64,000 nucleotides of DNA from Davidsoniella eucalypti. Taxonomy: Eukaryota > Ascomycota > Sordariomycetes > Microascales > Ceratocystidaceae. Positions 37,801 through 49,563 of the stretch are shown one piece after another. The notes below the pieces were generated by a model. It worked only from the letters and a program-made list of their open reading frames with translations, was not told the DNA's origin and searched no databases. The position numbers were made by a program, and so were the translations under genes. Every line of letters starts with the position of its first letter. Position 1 is the first letter of the stretch. The stretch lies in NCBI GenBank assembly GCA_004009845.1, contig RMBW01000068.1, positions 62,001 to 126,000 on the forward strand, in the 5' to 3' direction.

Positions 37801-39175
37801 TCTAGTTGGTGCTGCCCGTTTTGTCTCGCATGGGCCCGTAGTATTTTTTATATTTTTTAATTCAATTTTATTAGGGTGGAAGTTGGAGCTCTAGTACTAG
37901 TATCAGTATTGGCAGATCTTCTATTGTAGCCAAGCCAGCATAAGCATATGTACGAGTGAGCGGAAAACGAAGCAACTACCAAAGTTGTAGAGAAGGCTGA
38001 GTCTTTGCCACCGCGATCGATTAATCATAGTTACTCTTTTTCCTTTCCGAATTTTCTCTTCTTTTCCCTGCAAACCCCCATCCCCTCTTGTATTGGAATA
38101 TCATCAATTATTCCGGGCCGATGCCCTATTTTCAGCATCAAGACCGCCCTTTAGTGTCGTTATTGGCCCATCCGAAGCTGTATATCGATAGCCGCAGCAA
38201 ACAACTACACATTTCTTCAGTTTTGCTACTCAGAGTAACCTGTGTCTGAGGTCTTATCGTACCGCTATTGCTCCCTTCTCTGCGCATTTTCGCTGTGCTA
38301 TATTTGCTACTGCATATCTGCTACTGCATTACGACTGCTACCATTCTTGCAGCCATTGTTGCATTATCTATCTACGACATCGTTCGTCCCGTCCCGTCTA
38401 ATCGTCGTCTTCTGCTCTACTGGCGAATCGATTTACGCTGACTTCTATCATAACATAATCAGCCACTCACAGGCCGTAATCTGTTGGTCTCGAGCCTGTC
38501 CTGAAGCCAAGGCCCGCCCTTACCCAGAACTCACAGACTTTGCTAGGACGCCTGGCTTCCACTCAAGCTATCATTGCGAATCTGCAAGCCTGTAAGCAGC
38601 TGCTCCCTGCAACGCTCGGTGCTTCTCCTACTGTCATATGTTTTCCGTTTCCCTTCTTCTCGCTGGTTGTTCGTTTGCTCCCAGGCGATGAAGCAAGTGA
38701 TTGATTCGTCTTGTCCCTTTTCTCCCTTGGCTTTTCAAACACCTGTTTGTTTTTTTCCTATTCTTCCCACAACTTCGCTTGTCCATTGTTTGTTTCATTT
38801 GGTTAGTACCACTACCAGTTAGTCTCACAGCAAGGACGGCGGACAGTACGACATACCGTATTCCAGCATATCCGCCAATACACAATACCCAATACAATAC
38901 ACCCAAATCTCCCGTACCTGCTTGATGTTTCGGCCGCGGTGTCAGATAGAGATAGACATAGATATAGTGCAGCCAGAGAGGCAATAGTACTGTAGTCCTA
39001 GACATACAACTAGACACATACCGTCCAGTTACCACGAGCACTGCCTGCTATCCTAGAAACATCGCCGCTTCGATTCCAAGGGAGTGCGTGCTACTAGCAC
39101 AGCGATACTACACTAGGAGGGTCGGAGGCTCGGAATATTAGCCAACTAGATAGACCGCTCTCTACTATCTACTGC
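31815..39175. other. Long gene-poor spacer upstream of the Rho exchange factor
   Basis: No gene can be supported in these 7.4 kb. Frames are short, and those at about 38.2-38.8 kb are C/T-rich without family resemblance. The stretch contains A and T homopolymers, an imperfect direct repeat (GTAGTG…GTAATAGGAC at about 33436-33450 and 33502-33520) around a run of A, and a purine-rich patch near 33.7 kb. The last 1.1 kb is C/T-rich and probably forms the promoter and a long leader of the large gene that follows. Confidence 0.55.
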
Positions 39176-42100
39176 ATGAACATGGAGGGCGCCAGTCCGT
39201 ATAGTATTCGCCCGCAACAGCGCGGGGATACTGAGGATATCGAACAGGCCACTCAGCTTGCTGATTCCTCGAGAAGCCCTCATGAGCCATCATCATCTCA
39301 GCCCCATGTCCTGGCCAACTTCAGCGACCGTAACCAAAGTCACACTCATACTTACGACCAGACATTCGACGACGACCATGATTCGCAAAGCTGTGATACT
39401 AGTTTCGAACAGGACTATAGTAGTGACACCCATGCTCAAGCTTTAGCCTTGGCCCATTCGTACCGGGAACCTGATTTTGACGACAGCGCCGATATCTCAC
39501 ACTTCTCTACTCCCACTATTGGCAGCAGTAGTAATCCCACTGGCGGTCGCACCCATAACCACATCCACAATCTCGATCACTATCACATCGTCCCGCCACT
39601 CTTTTCGCCGCTGCTCGTAGGCCTCGGTGTTTCTATAACAGCCAACTCTCATAGTGGCGGCACTGCTGCAGATTTGCCATATCCAACAGCATCTTCTACT
39701 GTGGGTGGCCAACCTCTACCACAATTACAATCACAATCACATTCAAGGCCTCGGTCTCAGTCTCGCGCGCATTCTCGCAATAATTCCGTCTCGCAAGGGC
39801 ACCATCCATATGCCCATTCTCGGGCGCATTCCTTCTCGCGCCCAGAGCCATTCCCCACCCTAGACTCTTTTGTAGCAGCACCAGCATCTATAGCAGCAGA
39901 TGGGCCTGTCCCAACACCGCAGACAGGGCCTGTAATACCGTCATATTCTGTAGGAGGAGCTACAAACTCTGCTGTAACAGAGGCCCTTTCTACCCACGCT
40001 CCTCCCTCTCCGGGCCTGGATAATTCGTTTTCTCAGTCATCTTCTCACCCACCACATCTGCAAAACAACCGTCATAACAACAATCACACCACCCAGGCTT
40101 CGTCTCGCGATCCCGTACAACACCAGCTCTCACAGATGCCGCAACAACCGCAGCCTCTGTCTGCCACCGCCGCCGATTCGACCTTAGCCTACAGTCGTAG
40201 TCGCAGAAACTCTAACAACGACCGCGCCTTCAACTTCGCCTTTTTACCCACATCCGATCCAGTTTCTGCCTCTGACATACTGCACCACCGCCCAAGCACT
40301 GCTGCTACTAGCCAAAACAGAGGCAGAGCTGACAGTAATAGTCCTGCTTTTTGCTCTCAACCTTCATCCCAGTCGCAGGCCCCGTCCAAAAATACGTCCC
40401 CTGCTTTCGACCTCTTCTCGCCTACTTTCCCGTCACATAAGAGTGCTGCTTTCTTCGGCGACCTTGCACCTGCTACATCCCATATCCAGTCTATAACGAA
40501 CTCTCCTTCTATCGGGAACGACTATAATCGTCAAACCCGCTCCGATCTAGCAGCGAACGCGGCAATCGTTCTAAAGACCGACTCTTTTGCAAACTACTAC
40601 GATCAAGACGACGCTTGTTCCGCTCACGTTGAGACCGACATTGAGGACGAAGAAGCCGCCGCACCTCTGCCGCCGCTGTCTTCTTCCTCTACCCTCGCTA
40701 CTGCAGAAGACTACTACCGATCCCATACCGAACCAAACCACGACGACAACAATAACTCTACTTCCTCATCCATGGCAACACCGGCTGCCCGTAGTCGGGG
40801 AGGAGCTGCACGCTCTTATACAACCTCGTCCCCATCTGCCTCTTCTCCTGCATCTGGCATCCCTCGGCAGTCTACCATCCCAGGTCCTATTGGCGCTCCA
40901 GCCAGATCCGGCGGCAGCGGTCGACTTGGCATGCGCTCAGCGTCAGCACCCCTCGACCCTAAATATTTTAACAATGCTTCTAATACAGCTTTTAGCGCTA
41001 ATGGCAATAACAACACCAACGCCAAAACTGTGGTTGGACCCGGTCACATTAGCGTCAAAGATCTCAAAAAGAAGTTTGATCAAAAGGGTCTTGCTGGCTC
41101 TTTGAATAGCAGCTCTGGTTCTGGTTTGAGTAATAGTGGTTCTGGGTCTGGTGCCACTAATATTGCTGCTTCTAGCATATATGCTCCAGGGTTTGCTGCA
41201 TCCGGACCCTCTGCAGCTGTCGCTAGAACTGGACGGTCTGGATCTCCTGCATCTACATCAAGGACCCCTTCTCGACCAGCCCGCCCAGCTCTTCGCAGCG
41301 CCATTCCAGTTCGGCAACCTCGCGAGTTTTCACCATCTCCTAGCACTGCCAGGTCATCGACTTCGTCCCTCGATATTATCTCCTTGACACACACTATTTC
41401 CACAGGCTCAGGTGCCGGCGCAACTTCTGCCACTGCTGCTTCATCAACCAACTCCAGAAGCCGCCAGCAGTTCCAGAGACCAAGGCAGTCGCCTGACGAT
41501 AACAAACCTTCCTCTCAACACCAACAGTCATTTGCTAACCGAATACGCAAACCACCACAAACAGCCGACTCAGGCTCCATTTCGGGTTCGAGTGCCATAT
41601 CCAAAACTGAATCCACCACAAACGCAGTGTCGTCAGCCAAATCTGCGTCAAATTCTCCAATAGGCGTACATAACGATTATTTCGACGCCGGGGACCCTAT
41701 ATCTACGGTTTCACTACCGTTACCACCATCTACTTCATTATCCTCAGAACACCTTCAACAGCATCCGCCTTTCTTGTTCGGTGAGATCCCGCAAGCCCAT
41801 ACTAGTAACGGCCACGGCACTGCTGGCTACGGCATATCATCTACACCCCTAGAAGATCACGCAGGTTTCTCGACACCGCCATCGTCGTCCATATCCAAGT
41901 TGAAGAACACAGCGACCTCGTCCTCTCCCGGGCGTCAGCGGGGGATTTCTGAGTCAGGCCTTCGAGTACACACTCACACCGACAACGAACCTACCAAATC
42001 TACTGGCATCAACGGCAACGGCTATACTGAGTCACCCAGCGACTGGTACAGATCGGCACCATCTGCAACACAGACCGACCCGAAACGTACTGTTCCCGAC

Positions 42101-45100
42101 TACACGAAAAAGAAGACAGCATTACCCACGGCAGCTACATACTCGACGCCACGCACCCGGAACCGGTCTAGTAGTGACGCACCCCGCGTTTCTTCGAGTC
42201 GTTCTCGTATCGCTAGTGGCGTCTCGTCCAAAAACAGACTACCTCAATCAGGACCTGTTGTCCAGTCTCGGCTCCCGGTTCTTGCAAGCTCTAGAAGCAA
42301 CCCTTCACCCTCACCTGCCCCCGAATCTCGACCCACGACGCCTACCAGCCCAACCAGCCAGCCGGCTAGACAACAAGATCACCGAGCCAACGAAGACCAA
42401 GATGCCGAATTTGCCACTGAAGACACTGCTATGAACCTAAGACGAGATAGATCTCCATTCGGGGCTCGGATACGAGCTGCTGCCTCGAGTAATAAGCGTG
42501 GTGACCAGTCATCCGCTAACTCTTCTACGAATGCTTCCGAGAACACGCCTAGTAGTTCTAGTACAGGCACTAGATTGGCTGCCCTGATCACGTCAACCGC
42601 AATTTCACCTAGATCATCACCACAACTCCGTAGTTCAAGGCCAAGACAGCACCTGGCCGACACCAACGCCACCGGTTTCAAAGTGCGGACAGGCGAAAGT
42701 CGTCTGCGCGTAACCACTCATGATCAGGATGTTAACAGACGCCGAATCTCGGAGGGTCCGATCGACTTTGAACAACGACGAAATGATATTCGTCTCAAAT
42801 ACTCCAAGACTATCCGCGAGAAACAAGAGCGTGCAGCTATGCGTCGTCGCACACGGGAGCTAGAGTCAGCTGTTGCCGCCAAAGATTATATGCAAGCTAA
42901 ATCCCGTGGTAACTCTGACACTGCTGTTCCACGGTCAAGTTTCGGCGACATACCTTCATCTCTACGGCCAGGCTTTTTTAAGCAAAAGAGGTCTGGGGGC
43001 ACTCCATCAAGACCATCAACTGCTGTTGATGACCCAGTATCTCCTATGTCCGCAACTGCGCCGAGAACTTCCATTGAACGGTCTGCCCCTATCCAGCTCC
43101 CTCAGCTTCAACTGCCCGAGGTAATATCAAGCAAACGTCACTCTCTCCATCTTGAACTTCCTGGTAGTGCCTCCAGAGGAACGTCCAACGAAGCAGTCTT
43201 TGGCCAAGATTCAGAAGCCGACATCCCTCAACCTGAATCTGCAGTATCTACAGTCCTTACGGAGTTTGAGATGAATATACAACCAGACTTAATATCTCCC
43301 CGTACTGTTTCGCACCCGCCAATTCCTTCTCCTGTTCGAAGTACCACCCCTCAGGCCCAGACACCTCCAAGAGGTCGTGGAAATGCTTCCACTGAAGGTC
43401 ATCTGTTACCTATAAACTACCATTACCCATTCGGCGATGATGTAGAAATGGACTCCGGCGAGCTTTCGCCGATCCTCCCTTTGTCCCCTGTTCAGCCTCG
43501 CAAGGGCTCCTCTCGTGCGCAGTCCGAGTATGCTTCTGAATTTGCCGATGAATATGAGCCAACGCCACAGTTTAATTCTGGCATCTCACATTCAACCACA
43601 ATCCGTGTCTTCCGCCGTGAGTCTGACATCACTGGAAATGTTTCACCGCAACAGTTACAGCTCCCCCACCTTCGAGATTATTACGACGCCGGAGACTCTG
43701 TATACCGATTTATGCCTGGCTCTGCTGCTGCTATCGCCATTCGCCAGATACAAAGCCAAGGTGACGATACTTCGACCTGTGATGATGAAGTCCCACCAGT
43801 ACCTCGCATACCTGCTATGGTCAATGATGTGCGGTTTGATGCTGAGAGCTTTTCATCCCAACGTGACTCGACTTGCGAGTCGTCTGAAGCAGACGTACCT
43901 ACCGAATACACTAATGGTAGTACATCCAAGTCCTCTGGGTTGAGTATTGCGACAGGAAGCCAGATGCTTAATGTCCCATCTATGTTCGTTCCTGGAAATC
44001 GGTTTAGTATCCAGTCTTCGTGGACCGATTTTTCCATCGATAGTCGTGACTATAGCGATAGTGCAAAACCTTCACTCGACATTCCCGAGGTTCCTCCTCT
44101 TCCTTTGAGACTTGAGACGGAAGTGCGACGAGTGGGAGCCTCCTCTATCGGGAGCCAAAGCCCTCTTGTTTCTAAGAATTCAGAGCTTCCACCTTTGCCA
44201 GCTGAGGCTATGAAGTCTGCAACATCTCCTGACAACGGACCTATGTCGAAAATGACTACGCCAATTGCTACAGAACCTATTTCTGCTTTCCCAACCAGCC
44301 CGCCACCACCAGTCCCTCCTTCCAAGGCCGGGTCTATCTGCGAAAGCCATGGTACTCCTGCTAGTAGTTTCTATGAACAGAATGCCTCTGGTACTACTCT
44401 TCTTGGTTCAAGGCCAGTCAGCAGAGATCGGGCTACTGTTGCAACATCAATTACACGCTCTAGTATGGAGAAGATCCGTCTCGTTCAATCTTCATCCGAG
44501 GCCGATATTCCACCTGCAGTCCCGCCTAAGAATGACATCAGTGATAAGGAACGTCAACGCCTTATTCAGAGACGTAATGTCATCAAGGAGCTTATCGATA
44601 CAGAAGCTGCCTTTGTCCGAGACATGTGCGTGGTATGGGAGATCTACAAGGGTACAGCTGAGGCATGCGTAAAGTTGGATGCGAAGACCATCAAGCTCAT
44701 CTTTCGCAATACCGATGAGATCATCACTTTCCACTCGCAATTCTCGCAGCGCCTCCGTGAAGCTGTCAGTACTGTTTACCAGCCCGTGATGCGTCCGCCC
44801 GATGAAATCCCCAACATGACCACACCCGAATTCGACACCACCAACATCTACCCTCCCCCTCATGAGCTTGACGATATCAAAGATTTCAAGACGACGTTGG
44901 GCACTGTTTTCAACGAGAACATAGAGGAGATGAAGGCTGTGCATGAGATGTTTTTGCGCAGTAGTGACATGGCAGCAAAGCGTCTTATCGAGATTCAACA
45001 AGATCCTACAGTCAAAGTATGGCTTAATGAATGCCACGAGGTGGCTAAGGATCTGACGGCAGCATGGGATCTAGATTCATTGCTAATCAAGCCTATGCAA

Positions 45101-47055
45101 CGTATTACCAAGTACCCCAACTTGATCATCTCGATGCTTCAACAGACACCACAAGACCACCCGGATCGCGCTGTATTATCTGCAGCTAAGGACACGCTGG
45201 AGGACGCCATTGTCGAGATCAACAAGACTAAGAAGAACTTTGAACTCGTGGGTCAGATCGTTAGCGGTAAACGCAAAGATTCGGATGTCAAGGCTGGACT
45301 TGCACGTGCCTTTGCCAAGCGCTCTGAAAAGGTGCAGACTGGTAGTCGTGTACCAGAGGATGAAGGCTACGTGAAACTCAACGACCGTTTCAACGAAGAT
45401 TTCATGAGGCTACAGGTGGTTCTTCGTGATGCTGTAGATTATACACAGCAAGTGTCGGCCTATGTACACGAGTTCCTACAATATCTCTCTTCGATAGAGC
45501 TCGTGATGCGACTTCAGCCTAGTCAACACCAAGAGATCGAGAGCAAATGGGTTCAATTCAATGTGTCGATGCGCGATATGGAGAAGGTTGTCTTGGAAGA
45601 ACATCTAAGTCATGTGCGCGACAAGGTCATCAAACCATTCGAAAGCGTGATTGAGTCATATTACAACCCCGCGCTGGCTATGAAGAAGCGCCAGAAGCGC
45701 CGTCTTGACTATGAGAAGGCCGAGCTGCTCAAGAAGGGCGGTAAAACAACAGATGCCAAGCTAACAGAGCTTGTCGAGCAGTACGAGGCTCTCAACGACA
45801 CACTTAAGAAGGAGCTCCCTATCCTATCTACGTTGACAGCCAAGGTCGGCAAGATTTGCATGTCAAACTTGGTCAACATACAGACGTCATGGTACAAGCT
45901 GTGGCGCGACCGCATCAAATCAGTGCTGAGTGATGGATGCGAGACATATGAGATTCAAGACATTCTCTCTGCCTTTCACGCCGATTTTAGTTCTATGCAG
46001 CAACCTGTCAGCGAGCTGGGGATTCTCAATCCTACATACAAGGGGAAGACATCGCTATCTACACTATCTAGCATGGATGATGCAGCTTCACGGACACGTG
46101 TCCGGCCACTGGACTTATCGCCCAGTCAGCGCGGCCCTTCGGTTAATAGCGAAGCGCCCGTGTTGCCCACGCCCGACTTTGCGCGTCGCAGCAGTGGCAG
46201 CTTAACATCGCCTTTGGGTAGCATCGGAGCCATTCCGAATATCCCTGTACTGCCTCATCACTACTACGAAAGCTACTACACAACTGCGCAGAGTGGTACC
46301 CATTCACACTCGAACTCACAAACGGCGTCTATCTCACACTCGGTGACACAGCCAGTCGCACATATGTACTCCAACTCACAGCCTCAGGGCAGCATATACA
46401 CACGCCAGGCTATGCCCACATCTCCGGAGGTTGTATCACTTGGATCACGGTCGTTTGCTGCCCAAAGCCAGAGCACAGGCCGACCTAGCACGGGTATTAG
46501 CATAGATTCTGGGTCAATGGCGCGGCAGAGTTCGGAGCTGGCGTACTATCAGCAACACCAGCACCAACGTCGCGATTCCTCGTCGACATACAATTCTAAC
46601 CACTACCCGGGGCCCGATAACCCGAGGCGTTATTCGGGTCTCTTCCACTCAGCACTCCCTGTTCCTGATAACGGTGACACGAGGCCCCCTTCGACAGAGG
46701 AAGATCGAATGGCGCTGGGTCAGGTCGATGGCGTTCTTGGCGGCGCGGCTTCTGGACAAACGGCGTATAACATCCTTTGGCTAGCGGCATCGCTGTTCGA
46801 GTTCAAAATCGAGACTACAAAGCAGGAGGCAGGATATCCGTACTTAGTGTACCAAGCTGGCGAGGTAAGTCTTTTATCACATCTTTCTATTTTGTTGTAA
46901 GAAAGTATGACAACGATATACTAACAAATTTACTTTAGGTATTCGACGTTGTTGGGGAAAAGGGCGAGCTATGGCTGGCTAAGAATCAAGATGATGCCAA
47001 CTGCCAAGTCGGATGGATTTGGTCTAAACATTTTGCAAAGCTTGCTGATCAGTAA
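39176..47055 (+). CDS. Giant Rho guanine nucleotide exchange factor: DH-BAR-SH3
   Basis: This is a predicted activator of Rho or Cdc42 GTPases acting at curved membranes in polarity or septation. Exon 1 is 39176-46864 and exon 2 is 46939-47055; the 74-nt intron has GTAAGT, an ACTAAC branch site and TTTAG. The product is 2601 residues. Residues 1 to about 1790 are mostly disordered, rich in Ser, Pro, Asn, Gln and His, with one charged helical patch near 1200-1240 (RRNDIRLKYSKTIREKQERA). The Dbl-homology domain spans about 1795-2020 (RNVIKELIDTEAAFVRDM, then LLIKPMQRITKYPNLI). A BAR-type helical region covers about 2063-2272. The C-terminal SH3 domain, about 2532-2601, starts LFEFKIE; the intron cuts it and exon 2 supplies ELWLAKN and GWIWSKHFAKL. 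Without exon 2 the SH3 domain is missed. DH-BAR-SH3 is the order found in Tuba (dynamin-binding protein). A pleckstrin domain is not evident. Confidence 0.93.
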
Positions 47056-49563
47056 GATATCAGTCGCTAAACTCTTCTAATAGGCGTCGATTGTTCTGTC
47101 CTGGCTGATAAGTATGATGATCATGACGGTTATACACCCATCTTCTTTTCCTTCGACTTTGATAGTAGCCGTTGAGCCACGATCGCGGCAAGGTTTTTCT
47201 TTTTGCTCTCTTTTTTTAATTCCCGCTTCATTCTTCATCTATCTACCTCTTCTTTGTATACGACTTGGACACGCCTACGCGCTTTGCTTATTTCTTTCAA
47301 CACATACCCAGATTCTAGTTCTACTCTGTGATAATCACAGTACACCATTAGTCTCTCTCTTATCTTTCCTTTCCTTTTTTGTTTCTTTTTTTGCTTCTGT
47401 TTCCCTATCTTTCTGTCATATTCAGCCTTCTTCATCATCTTACATATCCAGAGGTTGTTTCTACTTTTTTTCACGATCTTTTTTCTTCTCTATTTCCTAG
47501 CCTCTTTTTCACATTCTACGATTGCGTCTTTTTATCATTGTCCAAGTCTTTGATTATTTGAAAGAATCATATTTGGCGGCGGCGTTTCGAATTTTTTTTT
47601 GGGGGGGGGAGGGGTTTAAGGAGGGAGATGGGCTTTGATTCTCTAAACAATATAGCACATAGAGAAGAAGCATTTTTCATTCTCTTTATTATTTTACTTG
47701 TTTATTCTGGGGTTCTCACTTATTACTACTACTACTATTTACATCTACCATTTATTGCCTATTGCTAGTATCACCAAATATTAAATCTTTATCTACACAC
47801 CTAACTGACAATAAATTCTACAGTAAGTATGTTTTCTTACTCAAAGCTTCATAGAGAAAAGAATAAGCCACGACACTAAAGCCTGTAAACGCTTGATCCC
47901 TTCTTCCCCAGAAATTAGCACAGCTTTACTCAGACCTCAGCCCACTGTAACAGAAACCAGACTTGGGAAATTAGCCCCCAGAAAACAGGCATTAGCCTCA
48001 AGAAAGTCAGTGAGTAGTAAAGAAAAAGTAGGCAAGCTATTTATCATGCTTAGCGAGAAGGGGGGAGATGCAAGCTTTCTTTCCTTCTAGAAAAATTCTT
48101 TACATGTTCTGTTGAGTTTCCTATTTTGGGCATTTAAAGCGTCACCTCTCATAAAGAATATGTAGTACATTGAATCATAACTAGTTACTATTGATACATA
48201 TAGTCATACTATATATACTAAGTGTCATGAAGTGTACTACTATGTAGGTCGGACCACTACGCGATATCTACCAATATTTGTAGGGGCAAAGTCATGAAAG
48301 AATCTGTGGTACATGAAAGCGGTGAATCGGGAAATAAGGACAGACTTCAGGAGGTTTATTTATTGTGATATTGTTTATTACATGTTATGTGTAGAAAAAA
48401 GTGGAAAAAGGCGATTTATTCGGTTTTCGTAGTTTTCATGAGCAAGTAAAAAGAAGAAGCAGTTATCAAAATTATTTATTAAAAAAAAAAAAAAGCGCCT
48501 TTAAAGATGGAAGCCCCCGTAGATACGGTATCAAGCTGAACTATGAGCTGATTCATAAAAGTTTGACCCTGAAACTTGAGAGTTCCTTTTGTTCTCCATG
48601 CTATAGTGGTAGAATAAGAAAAACAGTGCTATGATACCCTGTAACTTATCCACTATCTTAGCTAATATAGTGACAGCCAAGCTCAGCTCTTTCTTTCCAG
48701 AGCTTCCACAGTAGCTTCCAGGATCCAGGAAAGCCCGACACAAAGGATGGTATATTTTACTGTTCTATTTTCTTTTCTTTTCTCTAGGGGTCTTTCGATT
48801 CATTGCAACCTTTTCTCGTCAAAATTACAGGGGACTTGCTGTAACAAAGACGAGGCAAGCCGCCCATATATCTGCAGTATAGTCAATGTATGTATATTGT
48901 ACTGCATGTAAACAATATTTTGTTTTTCTCTTTCCACGTCATCGATAATCAAAACAATTCCGTGTTTTTTTTTTCTTCTTTCATTTCTCTTGGTCTGACA
49001 TAATATTTGTGTATCCTGGATTTTCTTTTTTGTGTGTTCGTTGACGCCGTTTGATCGACGCCATTTCGTATCTGACAATTCTTCTTTCTCTTCTTTTTTT
49101 TTGTCTATTTTCCCTTTCTTTTGCTCTTGTGTCCAATTACCCGAAATTCAATCGTCGCTGCTACTTTATCTACCGACGATCTTTTTTTTTCCTTCCAGGG
49201 ACACAAAACTACTGGATATTGACGCACCCTAGAACTATAACTTGTTTCTTGTGTACAGTGTAATAGTATTAGTTCTCCCAAGCTTACGAACTGCTACTTA
49301 CTAGTATCAATCCTCTCGGCGATTCCTTCCCTTTTTCTCCTGCAACCTCGACGACTTTCAACCTTGGACGAAATCGCGCCGCGCAAACCTGAATCTTTCC
49401 TTTTCCCCCCAAACTCTTTAACGACGGCCGATTTTCCAATATAATCCAGCCCGAACTTGCAATCTCGGTGCTGAACTAGCCTTGAGAATATCAAGAAACC
49501 AATCCAAGCTGCCGCAGTCTTAGAGCGTGTTGATCGTGTGATTCGCCTTCTTCTGCTTCCATC
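47056..49563. other. Spacer with pyrimidine-rich tract and poly-T/poly-G junction
   Basis: No gene is supported. From about 47190 to 47560 the plus strand is strongly C/T-rich, probably the 3' untranslated or terminator region of the Rho exchange factor. At 47592-47614 a run of nine T passes into nine G, then A and four G. Runs of A and T occur at about 48481-48494 and 48965-48975. The last 500 bases before the transporter are again T-rich and likely promoter. Confidence 0.5.

Noticed and set aside
44492..45037. Minus-strand open frame of 181 codons inside the Rho exchange factor
   Set aside because: It lies opposite the conserved Dbl-homology domain, whose sense translation has clear motifs.
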